Source: Limnomonas spitsbergensis (lineage: Eukaryota > Chlorophyta > Chlorophyceae > Chlamydomonadales). From it: a DNA stretch of 64,000 bases. Below the pieces are notes generated by a model. That model ran no database searches. It was not told the DNA's origin and worked only from the letters and a program-made list of their open reading frames with translations. This document shows positions 21,501 through 32,200 of the stretch, piece after piece. The translations under genes and the position numbers were made by a program. The stretch covers positions 5,640,501 through 5,704,500 of the forward strand of contig JAYJMM010000041.1 in assembly GCA_037349105.1 (NCBI GenBank), written 5' to 3'. The first letter of the stretch is position 1. Each line of letters starts with the position of its first letter.

Positions 21501-24500
21501 TCTGACATCCGCCACACCTTCGTCCACTCATGACCTATGACCTGCAGCTTTCCGACATCCTTGACATGGTCGACCATGATGCTGCGGATGAGCACCGAAC
21601 CACATCTCTAGGCCCTACTGGCTGGCTGGCTGCTGCGGTGCTGACACATATCCATGTTCACAATATAACCAACCATACGTGGCAGCACTCAAGCAGCGCC
21701 ATTGTTTGGCTCAAAATCTGCCGCACCTTAATCCCCTCAGGATCCATGAACAGCTGCCTTAGGGTTTGGGGTTGATCCGCACCATGCTCCTCTCGGGATC
21801 CATAACCAGCTGCTTCAGGGTTTAGGGTTTGGCCGCACCTTACTCCTCTCCGGGTCCATGACCAGCTGCTTTCCAACCTCCTTGACATGGTCGCCCATGA
21901 TGCTGCGGATGAGCGCCGAGCCGCCCTCCACGCGCCTCAGCAGCTGGAACATGCGCCCCAGATCCTCGTACTTGTCGTCCCGCAGCATGGGCACCAGGCC
22001 TGAGTTCTCCATCTCCACCAGCGACTTCATCTGCGCACGCGGCGACCACATTGTCAGGTCCCAAGCAAGGGTTCAGTTTTTAAAGGTGCGCACATGCATA
22101 CCAGGCCTAAGTTCCCCACCTCAACCAGAGACTTCATCTGTGCAACATTGCCACAAGGGGTCAGGGTCTGAAAGTCACACATTTGTACCAGACTACCAGG
22201 CTTGAGTTCTTCATCTCCACCAGAGACTTCATCTACGCGATGGGGTCACATTCGTCACAAGGGGTCAGGGCCTGTAATTGCGCACATTCGTACCATGCTT
22301 GAGTTCAACATCTGCACCAGAGACTTCATCTGCACGATGTGGCCACCTGGGGTCAGAGCTTCAGAGATGCGCACTCTCGCACGAAGGGTCAGACCCTCAA
22401 ACATTTCCTTTTCTTCACCTTCACCCGTCAATTATTTTTGCCCAGAGAAAGGCGTTCAGCATAGCAGCCCACCCACTGCCACTGACCCAGCCAAAGGCGG
22501 CTTGCGTGGCAGCCCACCCACTGCCACCGGCCCAGCCAAAGGCGGCTTGCATGGCAGCCCACCCACTGCAACTGGCCCAGCCAAAGGCGGCTGGCATGGC
22601 AGCCAACCCAATGCCACCAGCCCAGCCAAATGAAGCTTGCATGGCAGCCCACCCACTGCCACCGGCCCAGCCAAATGGGGCTTGCATGGCAGCTCACCCA
22701 ATGCCACCAGCCCAGCCAAATGGGGCTCGCATGGCAGCCCACCCACTGCCACCAGCCCAGCCAAAGGCGGGTTCCATGGCAGCCCACACACTGCCACCGG
22801 CCCAGCCAAAGGCGGGTTGCGTGGCAGCCCACCCAGTACCACGGCCGAATGGGTGGCTTCCTTGAGCTTCGCCTAGGGAGTTGGGACACACCCTCAACTT
22901 GTTTACTTCAATGTGCCAGCCAGCCCAACATTTATAATTCGTTCACTACGAGTCCCAACCACTACGAGTCCCGACCCTCGCCGGGCAGCTCTGGAGCCGG
23001 TTAAGGCCCAACCGGGGCGAAATCTCGACCGGTCAACAGATGCAGGTCAAAGCGGCACGGCTGGCCACGCTCAGGGCCCCAGGCTGGAGGCCGGGAGGAA
23101 ACTAAGCTGTAGTTGAACTCAAGCCCAGCCACGGGGGGGGGGGAACACTAACCCCAGCTCCTTGCCTGATTCAGCACCAGTCTGTCTACACTGCCCATGT
23201 TATCTTGGCCCTTAAAGAGGAATCTAGGTACACCTTGTAAAGTAAACACTGCCCCAGGAGGGCTTCTTGCCTGATTCAGCACCAGCTCTGTCTCCACTGC
23301 CTTCGTTATCTAGGCCCTCAAAGAAGAATCTAGGTATGCAATGGGGGGAGGGAAACTGTCCCAGGGCTTCTTGCCTGATTGAGCACCAGCTCTGTCTCCA
23401 CTGCCCTTGTTATCTCGACCCTCAAAGAAGAATCTAGGTATGCCTTGTAAAATAAACGCTGCCCCTGGGCTTCTTGCCTGATTCAGCACCAGCTCGGTCT
23501 CTACTGCCCTTGTTATCTTGGCCTCCGTCGAAGGGTCCAGGTACATCTTGACACGCTCAATCTCCTCGTTCAGCCTCTTCTCAGCCTTGATCATGTAATC
23601 CGGGCAGCTGCTGCTGGCAAGGTACTCCTGAGCCTCTTTCTGTCAGGACCGAAAGCGGGGCATTCAAATGGCTGCAGCTCAGCACCAAATGGCTGCGCCC
23701 AGACGTCACATGGCTGCAGCTAGGCTTTCAAACTGCGGCGCCCAGAGACAAAATGGCTGCGGCTAGACGACACACGGCAGTTTCCCGAAGAACAGTGTTC
23801 ATCAATTGGGGCCCAATCTAGACCAGCCTACTAGGCAAGGCTTGCTGCAACAGGCCCCCTCGGCCGCAGGTCGGGATGTAGCTGACTGGTACCGGAAGCA
23901 TGCTAAATAAAAAAAAATGCAACGCTTAAAAGTGGCACACAAGCGGTGAAGCTTCATAGCGCATGCAGAGTAGTCCTTGCCCAAAATCCCGATAAATCCC
24001 TTAAAGAGCTTTACTGAAATCAGCAATGATGCTTTGAAGCAGTGCCCCTGCCTTAAAGCTTTTGCCATTTATGGCGCAAAAAGATCCAGACAGAACCTCA
24101 TCCCACACCTTATAGAAGTCCGAAGAAGCTTTCAGGAATTGCGTCTCGAAGTCATCCACGTACACACCCTGGCCCAGGTCAACCAGCATCTACACAAACG
24201 AAACGCAGGCTTCAGATTCAGCGAAGCGCTGGGCAATCTGTATGGACCTTCGCGGGGGAAAAGACATTTACGCATGGCATGAATAAGCGGGACGGTAAGC
24301 TACATCTCAAGGCCGGAACATGCGCCTCGATCGTGCACTCCCCAACACTGTCCATCTGAAGGTGCTTCAGCTACAATTCAGAGTACACCTTTCAGTGCGG
24401 GCCTGCGGCAGCAAGGTGCCTGCTGCTTGCGCCATCGGCCATAGGCACGTCAAGGTTTGGTCCCCATCGGCTGCCAGGGGTGGATGCGCGGCGGCCTGCC

Positions 24501-25832
24501 AAAGGTCGTCGGGAGCACAAAGAAATAATACCTGTCCCCCACCCACTGAAGTAATATCTGTTCCATCCACTGAAAAAGTTTCAGTCCCACCCACTGAGAT
24601 AGTTTCTGTCCCACCCACTGAAATAGTTTCCGCCCCAACCACTCAAGTAGTTTCTGTCCCACACAGTGAAATAGTTTTTGTCCCCCATCCACCTGTGTGA
24701 TGGCCCGGAACAGGCTCCGATTGATGACGTCTCCTGTCCGCTCCTTCAGCACAAAGTCCAGCAGGATAGCCAGCAGCCGGTCCCTGATGCGGGCGTCCCG
24801 CACCACATGGTCCCTCCAGAGCTCCAGCCCCAGCTGGTACACGGGTGTCTTCTGCTGCTGCGTGACGAATGTTCGGTCCATGTACTGCGATGGTAAGGGA
24901 GTTGCATCATGATTGAGTTGGTCAGGATGAGCGGGCTTGAGACCCAGCTAGTACACCTGCAGGCTATGATGCGGCGTGACAATTTTGCGACCAACTGGGC
25001 ATATGGTGAGAGGGTTTGTGCTAGGCTGTTGGCAAGTCAGTACACAGGTAGACATGAGTCACGAAGAAAGCATGGAAAAAATTACAGTCCAAGCAATACA
25101 GGTTAAAGATCTGATTTATGTGGTGCAACCTCTTCAGGATGATGAGAGTTCGTGCCAGAGGAAAGGCAACATGCTGGTGGCCACGGAGAGAGCGCGGACA
25201 GGGGGTCGTTGGCAGCATCTGTGCCACAAGGTAAGGCCAAGCTGAATATGACCTACCATGAGGATGTCGCGGACCATTTGAGTGGACTTGATGTGTAAAT
25301 CCCATCGTCTCTTGAGCTCTAACAGGAACGGCTCCCCCTGGTTGAGCTCGATTTGAGCAGCAATGCTCTTGAGCTGCTCCGTCAGCGTTTTTTTCAACCC
25401 ATTGTACAAGCGATCGCCATACTTATGCAATACCATGTTGTAAGCATTCCTGATAGGGCGAGTGCACAAAAATGTCAGCATGACCAATCGCGACCACATG
25501 CATGGCAGATGTTGGTAGTGTGCATGCGCTTGCAAACCTGTACAGCTCCTCAAAGCTGAGACCACTGGCGTTCTGCTTGTGGATTTCTACGATAGCATCC
25601 TCCAACACCTTCCATGTCTTATCTGCTAACGAAAGCAGGAGTTAAGCGGTTGGATTTTTATTATTTCCAAAGCGGGTGGTTACTCGCCTGCATAGTTTGG
25701 ATCCATAGACACTGGGTGCCTAAAAGGCTCTATCTTTATCTGTGAAGCAATTGTGTCGAGTCAGAAACGTGTTCTGTGGAGGGGTATTGGACAGAATGAA
25801 GCTCCCACCTGCGTCTTGGGCTTGGACGACAT
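15527..25832 (-). CDS. CUL3: Cullin-3, scaffold of BTB-CUL3-RBX1 ubiquitin ligase
   Basis: Thirteen exons: 25832-25809, 25739-25688, 25622-25538, 25449-25257, 24884-24693, 24189-24109, 23639-23478, 22030-21839, 20784-20677, 19805-19663, 18444-17703, 16683-16597, 15751-15527. All phases agree, giving 761 aa, normal for CUL3. The N-terminus ([32 protein letters not shown]) is the CUL3-type BTB-adaptor region. The cullin homology core shows [15 protein letters not shown], and the C-terminal winged helix carries IVRIMKSRK with the neddylation lysine at about K705. The protein should scaffold RBX1 and BTB substrate receptors for ubiquitination in nucleus and cytoplasm. An Ala-rich insertion sits near residues 485-515, before the region that packs against RBX1. 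Introns 2 and 7 use GC donors (GCAG|GCGAGT, TCAG|GCAAGA). Most large introns hold tandem copies of exon edges. Confidence 0.97.
15752..16095 (-). repeat. Tandem copies of the exon 13 acceptor junction of CUL3
   Basis: The plus-strand unit ATCTGCGGCTTGCGGTCCTC plus CTCCACCTGTGTGCAAAGGG (first codons of exon 13 plus its CAG acceptor) recurs about five times, near 15816, 15871, 15942, 16000 and 16068. Copies are joined by TTTAGGG/GGGTTAAGG filler. Each copy brings a usable-looking 3' splice site. Confidence 0.88.
16660..17110 (-). repeat. Tandem copies of the exon 12 acceptor junction of CUL3
   Basis: TTGGATTGGAACTGCCAGGC-type units (start of exon 12 plus acceptor) recur at about 16673, 16724, 16833, 16958 and 17094 with growing divergence. 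Each is followed by GCGAGGACAGG..GGGACACGTCAAAATA. Confidence 0.85.
17400..17615 (-). repeat. Exon 11 end copy and GTGGAACA repeats in CUL3 intron 11
   Basis: 17570-17612 repeats the 3' end of exon 11 (real copy near 17716-17757: CATC(T/C)GAGTCGCTGATCTC). Next to it, 17430-17545 is a run of AGTGGAACATGGAA/AGTGGTACGTGGAA units derived from the donor side. Confidence 0.78.
19806..20300 (-). repeat. Tandem copies of the exon 10 acceptor junction of CUL3
   Basis: The start of exon 10 (GCTGATTGAGGTTGATGAAC plus ATCTCAAACGCCTGCGCAG) is copied about four times near 19905, 20030, 20150 and 20265. Linkers of about 125 bp rich in ACAGGCACACACACTTGCTT separate them. Each copy keeps the CAG acceptor. 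Open frames read through them as repeated [13 protein letters not shown] pseudo-peptides. Confidence 0.87.
20535..20625 (-). repeat. Pseudo-copy of the 3' end of CUL3 exon 9
   Basis: 20541-20618 matches 20648-20722 (GGGGCAGCTTGCG...CCTGGTTGAGAG...CATGAAGCCCATGTC), covering the real exon 9 donor region. One diverged duplicate. Confidence 0.75.
21330..21838 (-). repeat. Copies of the exon 8 donor junction of CUL3
   Basis: The end of exon 8 plus its donor (CCGCACCTTACTCCTCTCCG..CCATGACCAGCTGC) is repeated at about 21720, 21777 and, more diverged, 21345-21420. Spacer: CAGGGTTTAGGGTTTGG. Confidence 0.82.
22031..22345 (-). repeat. Tandem copies of the exon 8 acceptor junction of CUL3
   Basis: CACCAGGCCTGAGTTCTCCA plus TCTCCACCAGCGACTTCATCTG recurs near 22100, 22195 and 22295 beside the real exon 8 start at 22030. 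Unit about 95-100 bp. Confidence 0.85.
22460..22850. repeat. 45-bp minisatellite in CUL3 intron 7
   Basis: About nine units of GGCTTGCATGGCAGCCCACC plus CACTGCCACCGGCCCAGCCAAAGGC. The 45-bp period is a multiple of three, so all frames stay open on both strands. It is not coding. Confidence 0.9.
23150..23477 (-). repeat. Tandem copies of the exon 7 GC-donor junction of CUL3
   Basis: The last about 50 nt of exon 7 plus its unusual GC donor (TTCTTGCCTGATTCAGCACC, plus strand) recurs at about 23160, 23268 and 23368 before the real one at 23470. Unit about 105 bp. All copies retain the GC donor form. Confidence 0.87.
24528..24692. repeat. About 27-bp repeats next to the CUL3 exon 5 donor
   Basis: Six units of CCACCCACTGAAATAGTTTC plus TGTCC directly abut the exon 5 donor at 24692 in intron 5. 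Confidence 0.85.
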
Positions 25833-26216
25833 GACGCAGACCAGCTCCCAGATGAATTATATAAGTACAGTGAGAGCTACTGCAGGAAAGCTACAAGAAT
25901 TGAACAGCGTTGCAAGGATCTGAGAGCCAGTCTAAATTTCTAATGATAGAGATACAATATGGATTATGAAGAGAGCAAAGGCGGAGAATTCGTCCGGTCT
26001 CGCTAGCTCATTTCATTTCAGTTGTCAAGTGCATCATGGCAATGTCCATACAGTCGTTCACACTACTTATATAGTGATGTTGGACGCTCTGATCGGCTAG
26101 GCTGCTCCTTAATTATATTCGATGGTTATTCAGCTCTTGAGCGAGTGATTTGGCCATAGACCTACCAGTTTTTATTTCAAATCACGATCTTCGACCCATT
26201 TTTTCTCTCATACGCG
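25833..26216. promoter_or_regulatory. Divergent promoter region between CUL3 and NUP160
   Basis: 384 bp separates the CUL3 ATG (25832, minus) and the NUP160 ATG (26217, plus). TATA-like stretches lie at about 25857 (TTATATAAG) and 26066 (TTATATAG). The first is 25 nt from the CUL3 start codon, so it is less likely to be that gene's TATA box. No transcript data; start sites are not visible. Confidence 0.55.
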
Positions 26217-29200
26217 ATGCCTGTCTCTCAGCATCCGGTCCAGACTTTCAGGCAGGAAGTGCTCCTTGTCTCTCAGACTGGAGTGGGTCTGCGACTGCCA
26301 GTATCATCGCCAGCGCAACGTGGCTGCTCGTTCATGTACAGCGTCCAGAGCGTTGGAGGCAACTTATTCCTGCCAGGCCTAAGCCCGGTTCAGCAAAATG
26401 GCTTGATTTGGCAGATCGACAATGGATCTTCGGGATCGCTGCACATGCAGCGCTTCAACTTGCCCCTCTCACCAGCTGTCCCTGCCATAGAGCTGGCTTT
26501 CGACGTGCAGCTGTTTCCAACCCTGATGCTGATAGATGGATTTCTCAGCCAACCCAGGGTGGTTGGCCTGCTGGCTACTGGGGTGGTCTTCATGTTGGAC
26601 CCCTCGGAGCATGCCCCCAAGGATGGCAGCTCCATTAAATACTGCGATATTTCAGAACTGCTTCTGAGCCATGGCTCACCCACAGCATTAGGGGCCGTTG
26701 GAGGGACGCTTTTCGTGGGCTGCGCTGACGGCACAGTTCTGGGAGTGCCCCATGCGGACCTGGCCAGGGGCAGCCCAACCCAAACGTTTGAGCTGCGACC
26801 CAGCAGCTGGGGTATCAACCGTCTAATTTCAGGCGTGTTCAAACGTGCGCCTCAGCCTCCCGTTGCTGCCTGCCTTGCTCTACCTCAGCATGGCAAGCCC
26901 ACCCTCCTCATGGTCGTGTACGACGACTGTGCGGTTCGGGCATTCAGCCTCGATAGGCACCAGGAGGTGTTCAGCGACTCCCTAACAATTAGCAGCAGCG
27001 GATCAGCCAGCGGAAGCAATGCCTCGCACCAGCACCAAGAGGGGGCATCCAGGCGCATGGTGGTCACCTCGGCCGTGCTGTGCAGCCAGCCCTCTGCCGA
27101 TGCAGACACCAGCAGCGTCCTCGTGGCAACTTTTGAGGCATGCGACTCGAGCCTCAAACAAGCAGGAGCCTTCTCCTTCACGATGGGCGCCAACGGCCGC
27201 TTGGCTGTGCAGGGCAAGCGAGAGCTGACAGGTGCTGACCTGCAAGGCACCGTTGTGTCTGCATGTGTGGATGACGAGGCCATCTGGACGCTGTCCAAGT
27301 CTCGGGGGGCCATGAAGGTGGTGGGATTTGATAAATCCACGGGGAAGCTGTGTCGCGCAGCCACGCTACAGGAGCAGCAGACGACCCTAGCGTTTGAGGA
27401 TGCTACAAGAGGCAACGCAGTCATGCGGGTATGTTCCTCTGGCTGGGACGTTCAGAGTTTCCTTTTTTCGGGTCATAGCTACATGTCAGCTACAATCCGG
27501 CCGCTGGCTGGAGGCTCCATGTGTGATCAACCATGCTGCTGGGCCCCCAGCTGTATGCTGGTCCAGGTTTGGCCAACATCAGGACTTCAGCGTCTGCGGT
27601 TGGGCTTGCCAATGGTGGCCTCGCAGCTTAGAGTAAAAACACATTACCCCAGGGTCTGCATTTACGACAGGGATGATCAGTGCTGAATGCTCTGCGTGCA
27701 TCTGATCCTTGTACCAAACACAGGCTGAGTAGCCTGCATGCCAGTATCGGCCTTTCCGGTGCTTCAGCTTCCACACGGCCTACCGCCGGTAGAGCCTGGT
27801 GCAGCATACCCTGCTGCTTGGTCCACCGGCGGTACGCCCAGCAGGGTTCGGTCTCAATTGGGCCCTGTGGTGGCCGCCCAGTTGCTTCCCAACGTTGGTC
27901 TGGTACGCACTAAAATGCACACCGCTGCATGCACCGCTTGCCCCGCAGGAGCTTTGGGAGGATGTCCTGTCCTCCTTCGCCGCCGAGAGAGGCGGGGCTG
28001 AGGCGCAGGTCATGGCGCATATACTGGCGCCGGGCCGGCTCTGCCGCGCCTCCCTCCGCGACGCGCTCGCGAACCACGGTGTGCAGCTTACAGCTTCAGA
28101 GGCCGACACGGCTCCCATGCATCAGATATGCTCCTACATCCGGGGAGCGGTGCAGACCCTGCAGCGTAGGTGAGACCAATACGCCAAAACCACTCGTTTG
28201 GTCAAGCAAAAGTCACCCTTTTGGTAAAATACCGATGACCATGGCATTTGATTATGAAATGCAAATTTGGAAGGTAAGAAATTAAAACAGCCCTGCGCGA
28301 AGGGACCCCAGCATGTCTTCCAAACCGGGCTGGGGCCTCGTTCACATTCTTGCTCTTCCTGCCTCTGGGTTCTGTTTGTAGGAGCCCTAGCATGTCTGCC
28401 AAACCGGGCTGGGGCCTCATTCACATTCTTGCTCTTCCTGCCTCTGGGTTCTGCTTGTAGGAGCCCTAGCATGTCTGCCAACCTGGGCTGGGCTAGCTTC
28501 CTCGTGACCTATCGGGAGACATGGGGTAGGCAGCACGGCCTGCTCAGCCTCTTTGTTCATGGCGCCTCTGGCACCCTCGGCTGCATCCGGGCCGGCAGCA
28601 TGCTGACCGCGCTGCGCACAAGCACCCACGTCGAGGAGCTTTGGACGAGCGGACTCTGGGCGGGCGGCGGCAGCGCCGCCGCCGCTGCGGGGAGTGGCCC
28701 GTCGGCGGGAGTAGAGCAGCGCCTCAGCCCGCTGCTGCTGGCTGTGGATCCGGAGGCGGCTGCAGTGCATCAGGGCGCGAGAGGCATCGCAAAGCTTCTG
28801 GGGCCACAGTGCATGGACGCGTTCATCGGTCTGCTGGCTGCAGGTGGGGGTGCAGGGGGCGTCTCTTGCAGATTTATTTGTCCCCTTCCCGGCTGCGATT
28901 CCACCTTAGACGGACCGCCTCGGGCTTATTAGGGCCAAACAATGGCATTCTGGCAAGTCGAAAAGCTCAGGCCCTGGCAGCATAGCTGACCCTGTCGGGG
29001 CCTCGAGCTGGAGGCTAGGAGGTAGCTGAACTGTAGCTGAACTGTAGCTAGACTAGAGCAGAGCCATGGAAACAACAACATTTAGTATATGGAAAAGGCT
29101 AGGCACTTGCACTGGGTCGCAGCTGGCTGCTGGCATGTTAGCCTAAGACCTAAACACTAAATCATAAACTAGGCCTCAACCTGCACCTCAGGCTCTCGGC

Positions 29201-32200
29201 CTCTCCGGGACCTGCTGTTGCGATTTATGTTGCCAGCCTTGAACCCTGAGCCCTCAACCTGCTCCTCAGGCTCTCCGCCCTTCAGGGGCCTGCTGTTGCG
29301 GTTGATGTTGTCAGTCTTGAACCCTGAACCCTCGAAACCTGCACCTCAGGCTCTCGGCCCATTGAGGAACTGCTCCCTCGCTTTGTGTCGCTGTGCTTGT
29401 GCGGACCTCCAAGCGCCTCCTCTCGCGCGCACGACGACATCTCCAGGGAGCAGCACAGCGCCTGGCGCCAGAAGCGCCAAGCCCTCATGCTTCAGCTGGG
29501 CCGGCAGCTAGGTAATCTGAACGACCCTGTCGGTGCGATCGAGCGGTACTGCCACAACCTGCGCCTCGAGAGTGCCGCCGGCTCGCCGGCGCAGCGGTCC
29601 AGTCCCGCCGGCGGCGTTGGGTCGCTGCCAGCGCCGTACACGCTTCACCTGGTGGCTGCCGCGCAGCAGCTGGCGTATGCTGAGTGCTGCGTGCTGCGGG
29701 ACGTGCTGCTCCTGGCCGGCCTGGTGGCGCACACGTGCGCGGTCGGCACCGCCTCGTTGGACGGGGGGCAGGTCGGCCGGCTGCAGTCGACGGTGATCCC
29801 CGGCCTGGCCCGCAGAGTGCAGCGCGCGGCCATGGCCTACTGGCTGACCAGCACGCCGGCGTCAGGATGCGTACCTCTGGGTTGGGCGGAGGCCGAGATC
29901 AGCGATCTCGCCCGCCACCTGACGCTCTCGAGCGGCCCGGCGGCTCGCCCGGCGGCCGAAACCAGGCCAGGCCCTCGTCAAGACATCGCGCTGGCGGCAA
30001 AGCTGCTGGCGGACGCGCTGCCCTCTCTGGGCCTGCCGGCGGCGGCTGAGCAGCAGCAGCAGCAGCAGCAGGGGGTGCTGGACGCCGCGGCCACTCGGTT
30101 AGTGATCTGGCTGAAAGCAGACGGCAGTGAGGAAGGGGTAGACGAGCAGCAGCGGCAGCCCGGCGACACGTCAAGCGGTGCGCCCGCGTGCTCTCCCACG
30201 CAGGTGCTTGGCCTTGGCTTCTCGCTGTTCAGGCAGAGGGAGCACGAGGCGCTGATGCCGCTGGCGCGCCTCGCCCGCGTGCCGGGCGCGCAGGCGGGCG
30301 GGCCTGAGTTCCTGTGCGGGCTCAGCATAGTGAGCGGGCTGGCGGCGGGAGCGCCCGGGGCGCGTGGTGCAGCGGTGGCTGAGGCGTCCGGCTGCTTCTT
30401 CAGGGCAGCTGCGAGCTTGGCGTCTGGTGAGTGGAGTCTCTGGGTGGCTAGGGGAGGGGGGGGGGGCTAAGGCTGGGTGCCCGCCCTAAAATCCACAACC
30501 CTGAACCCTAGGCCGTTGCTGGGTCAAGAGTCTCTGGGCGGATGGTGGGGGGGGTCTAAGGCTGGGTGCCCGCCCTAAAATCGGTAATCCTTAACCCTGG
30601 ACCTCTGTGTGGTTGGGTCTACGTTTTGCAGTTGCTAACTTAGAACCCTATAGCCTAAGCCCCTACCCTGAACCCTAGGCCTCTCGTGGGTGAAGCCTCT
30701 GGGTGGCTGGGGGGGAGCTTGGGCTGGGTGTTCTCGCCCTGATCCTCACTGGGTAGCATTGGGTAGGCTACGTGCGGGGGGGGGCTCTGACAGATGCATC
30801 GGTTCTTTGGGGGGGGGGGGAAGGGGAAGGGGAAGGGGGAGGGATGGTACACCAAGCCTCGCATTTTAGCGCTCTGCTGCCGGGCCTGCCAGTGGCTTAA
30901 AGAGAGCCCTGCTGCCCGGCCTCCCATTGAGGCTTTGCTGCTGGCCTTAGGGTTTGCTTTCAGGCCTCACAACAGAGCACTTTGCTTCCAGGCCTCCCTT
31001 GGGTGGAGAGGGGGCTCTATGCTGGGGTCTGACCCGGCTTTTGTGCAGTGTCACCTACCGGTACTTCAGGTTTTAGGGTACAGGGGCTTGGCCTGATATT
31101 TGTGCCCTGATGCCTAGTTCAGGGCACAGGGTATAAGGGTCCGACCTGATATTTGTGCCCTTCATCTTTTGACCACGTAGGGAGCGTCGGGGCGCTCTCC
31201 AGCATTGTCGGCTCGCTGCAGCGCCTTGTAACGGGCTCGTCAGATGCCCTTGAGGTGCAGCAGGGCGGCGAGTCCTCGCTGCTGCTCCAGCTGCAGTTCT
31301 CGGAGGCCATCATGATGCTCTTTGAGCGCGAAGGCGCGCCAGAGGGCGCCATCCTGTTCGCCCGCGCCGCGCTTCAGCAGATTGGCCCCGCGTCACGTGT
31401 CAAACCGCCGCTGCAGCAGCAGCAGCAGCGGGACTGGGCTGCGTTAGAGGGCCGACTCTGGTCCAACGTGTTTGCCTTCAGCTGCGACCTGGGCGCGTTT
31501 GAGGACGCGTACGCGGCGGTCGTGGCCAACCCGGTTCCGGAGCGCGCACTCGACTGCCTGCGGCGCCTCGTGCACGAGCTGTGCGAGGGCAGTAGCGGGC
31601 GCCTCCTGACGCTGTGCTCGCTGCCCTTTGCGGGGACGGTGACGGTGTGCGGCGAGCCCTGGGCGGAAGATGCCTCGGGCATGAGCGGGCGGCACGACGC
31701 GCCCCGCGCGGGCCGCGTCGTGCCGCTGCTGCAGGAGGTGCTCCACGCGCTGCAGCGCCGCGCGCTCAACTCGGACCTGTCCACGCGCCCGCAGCCGTAC
31801 CGCGTGCTGCACGACTTCCTGGTGGCGAGGTCGGACCTGCGGGGCGCTGCCCGGGCGATGCTGGCGTGGGCGAGGCGGCTGAGGGCTGAGGGCGCGGCCG
31901 CGGTGGGGGTTGCAGCTGGGGTGCAGGCGTTGGAAGCTTATGGTGAGTACCTATCTTCCCCATCCCCGCAATCTTCATCATTACAGTGGGTTAGGAAGTG
32001 CCTCCTCTCCCATCCATTTCCCTACCCTCCCTTCCCCTCTCCTCTCTTCCGCTCCCCTCCCTTCTTCACCCCTCCCTCCCTGCCACTCTCTTCCCCACCC
32101 TTCCCTCCCCTCCCCCTTCCACTCTCCTATAATCTGCCTCGATAGACTGCGCTAAAGGAGAGGGCATAGGTGAACAAAGTATGAAGCGCATACTCCAGCG

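Noticed and set aside
22421..22889. Overlapping open frames of 90-195 aa on both strands
   Set aside because: A 45-bp repeat (multiple of three) without stops inside CUL3 intron 7.
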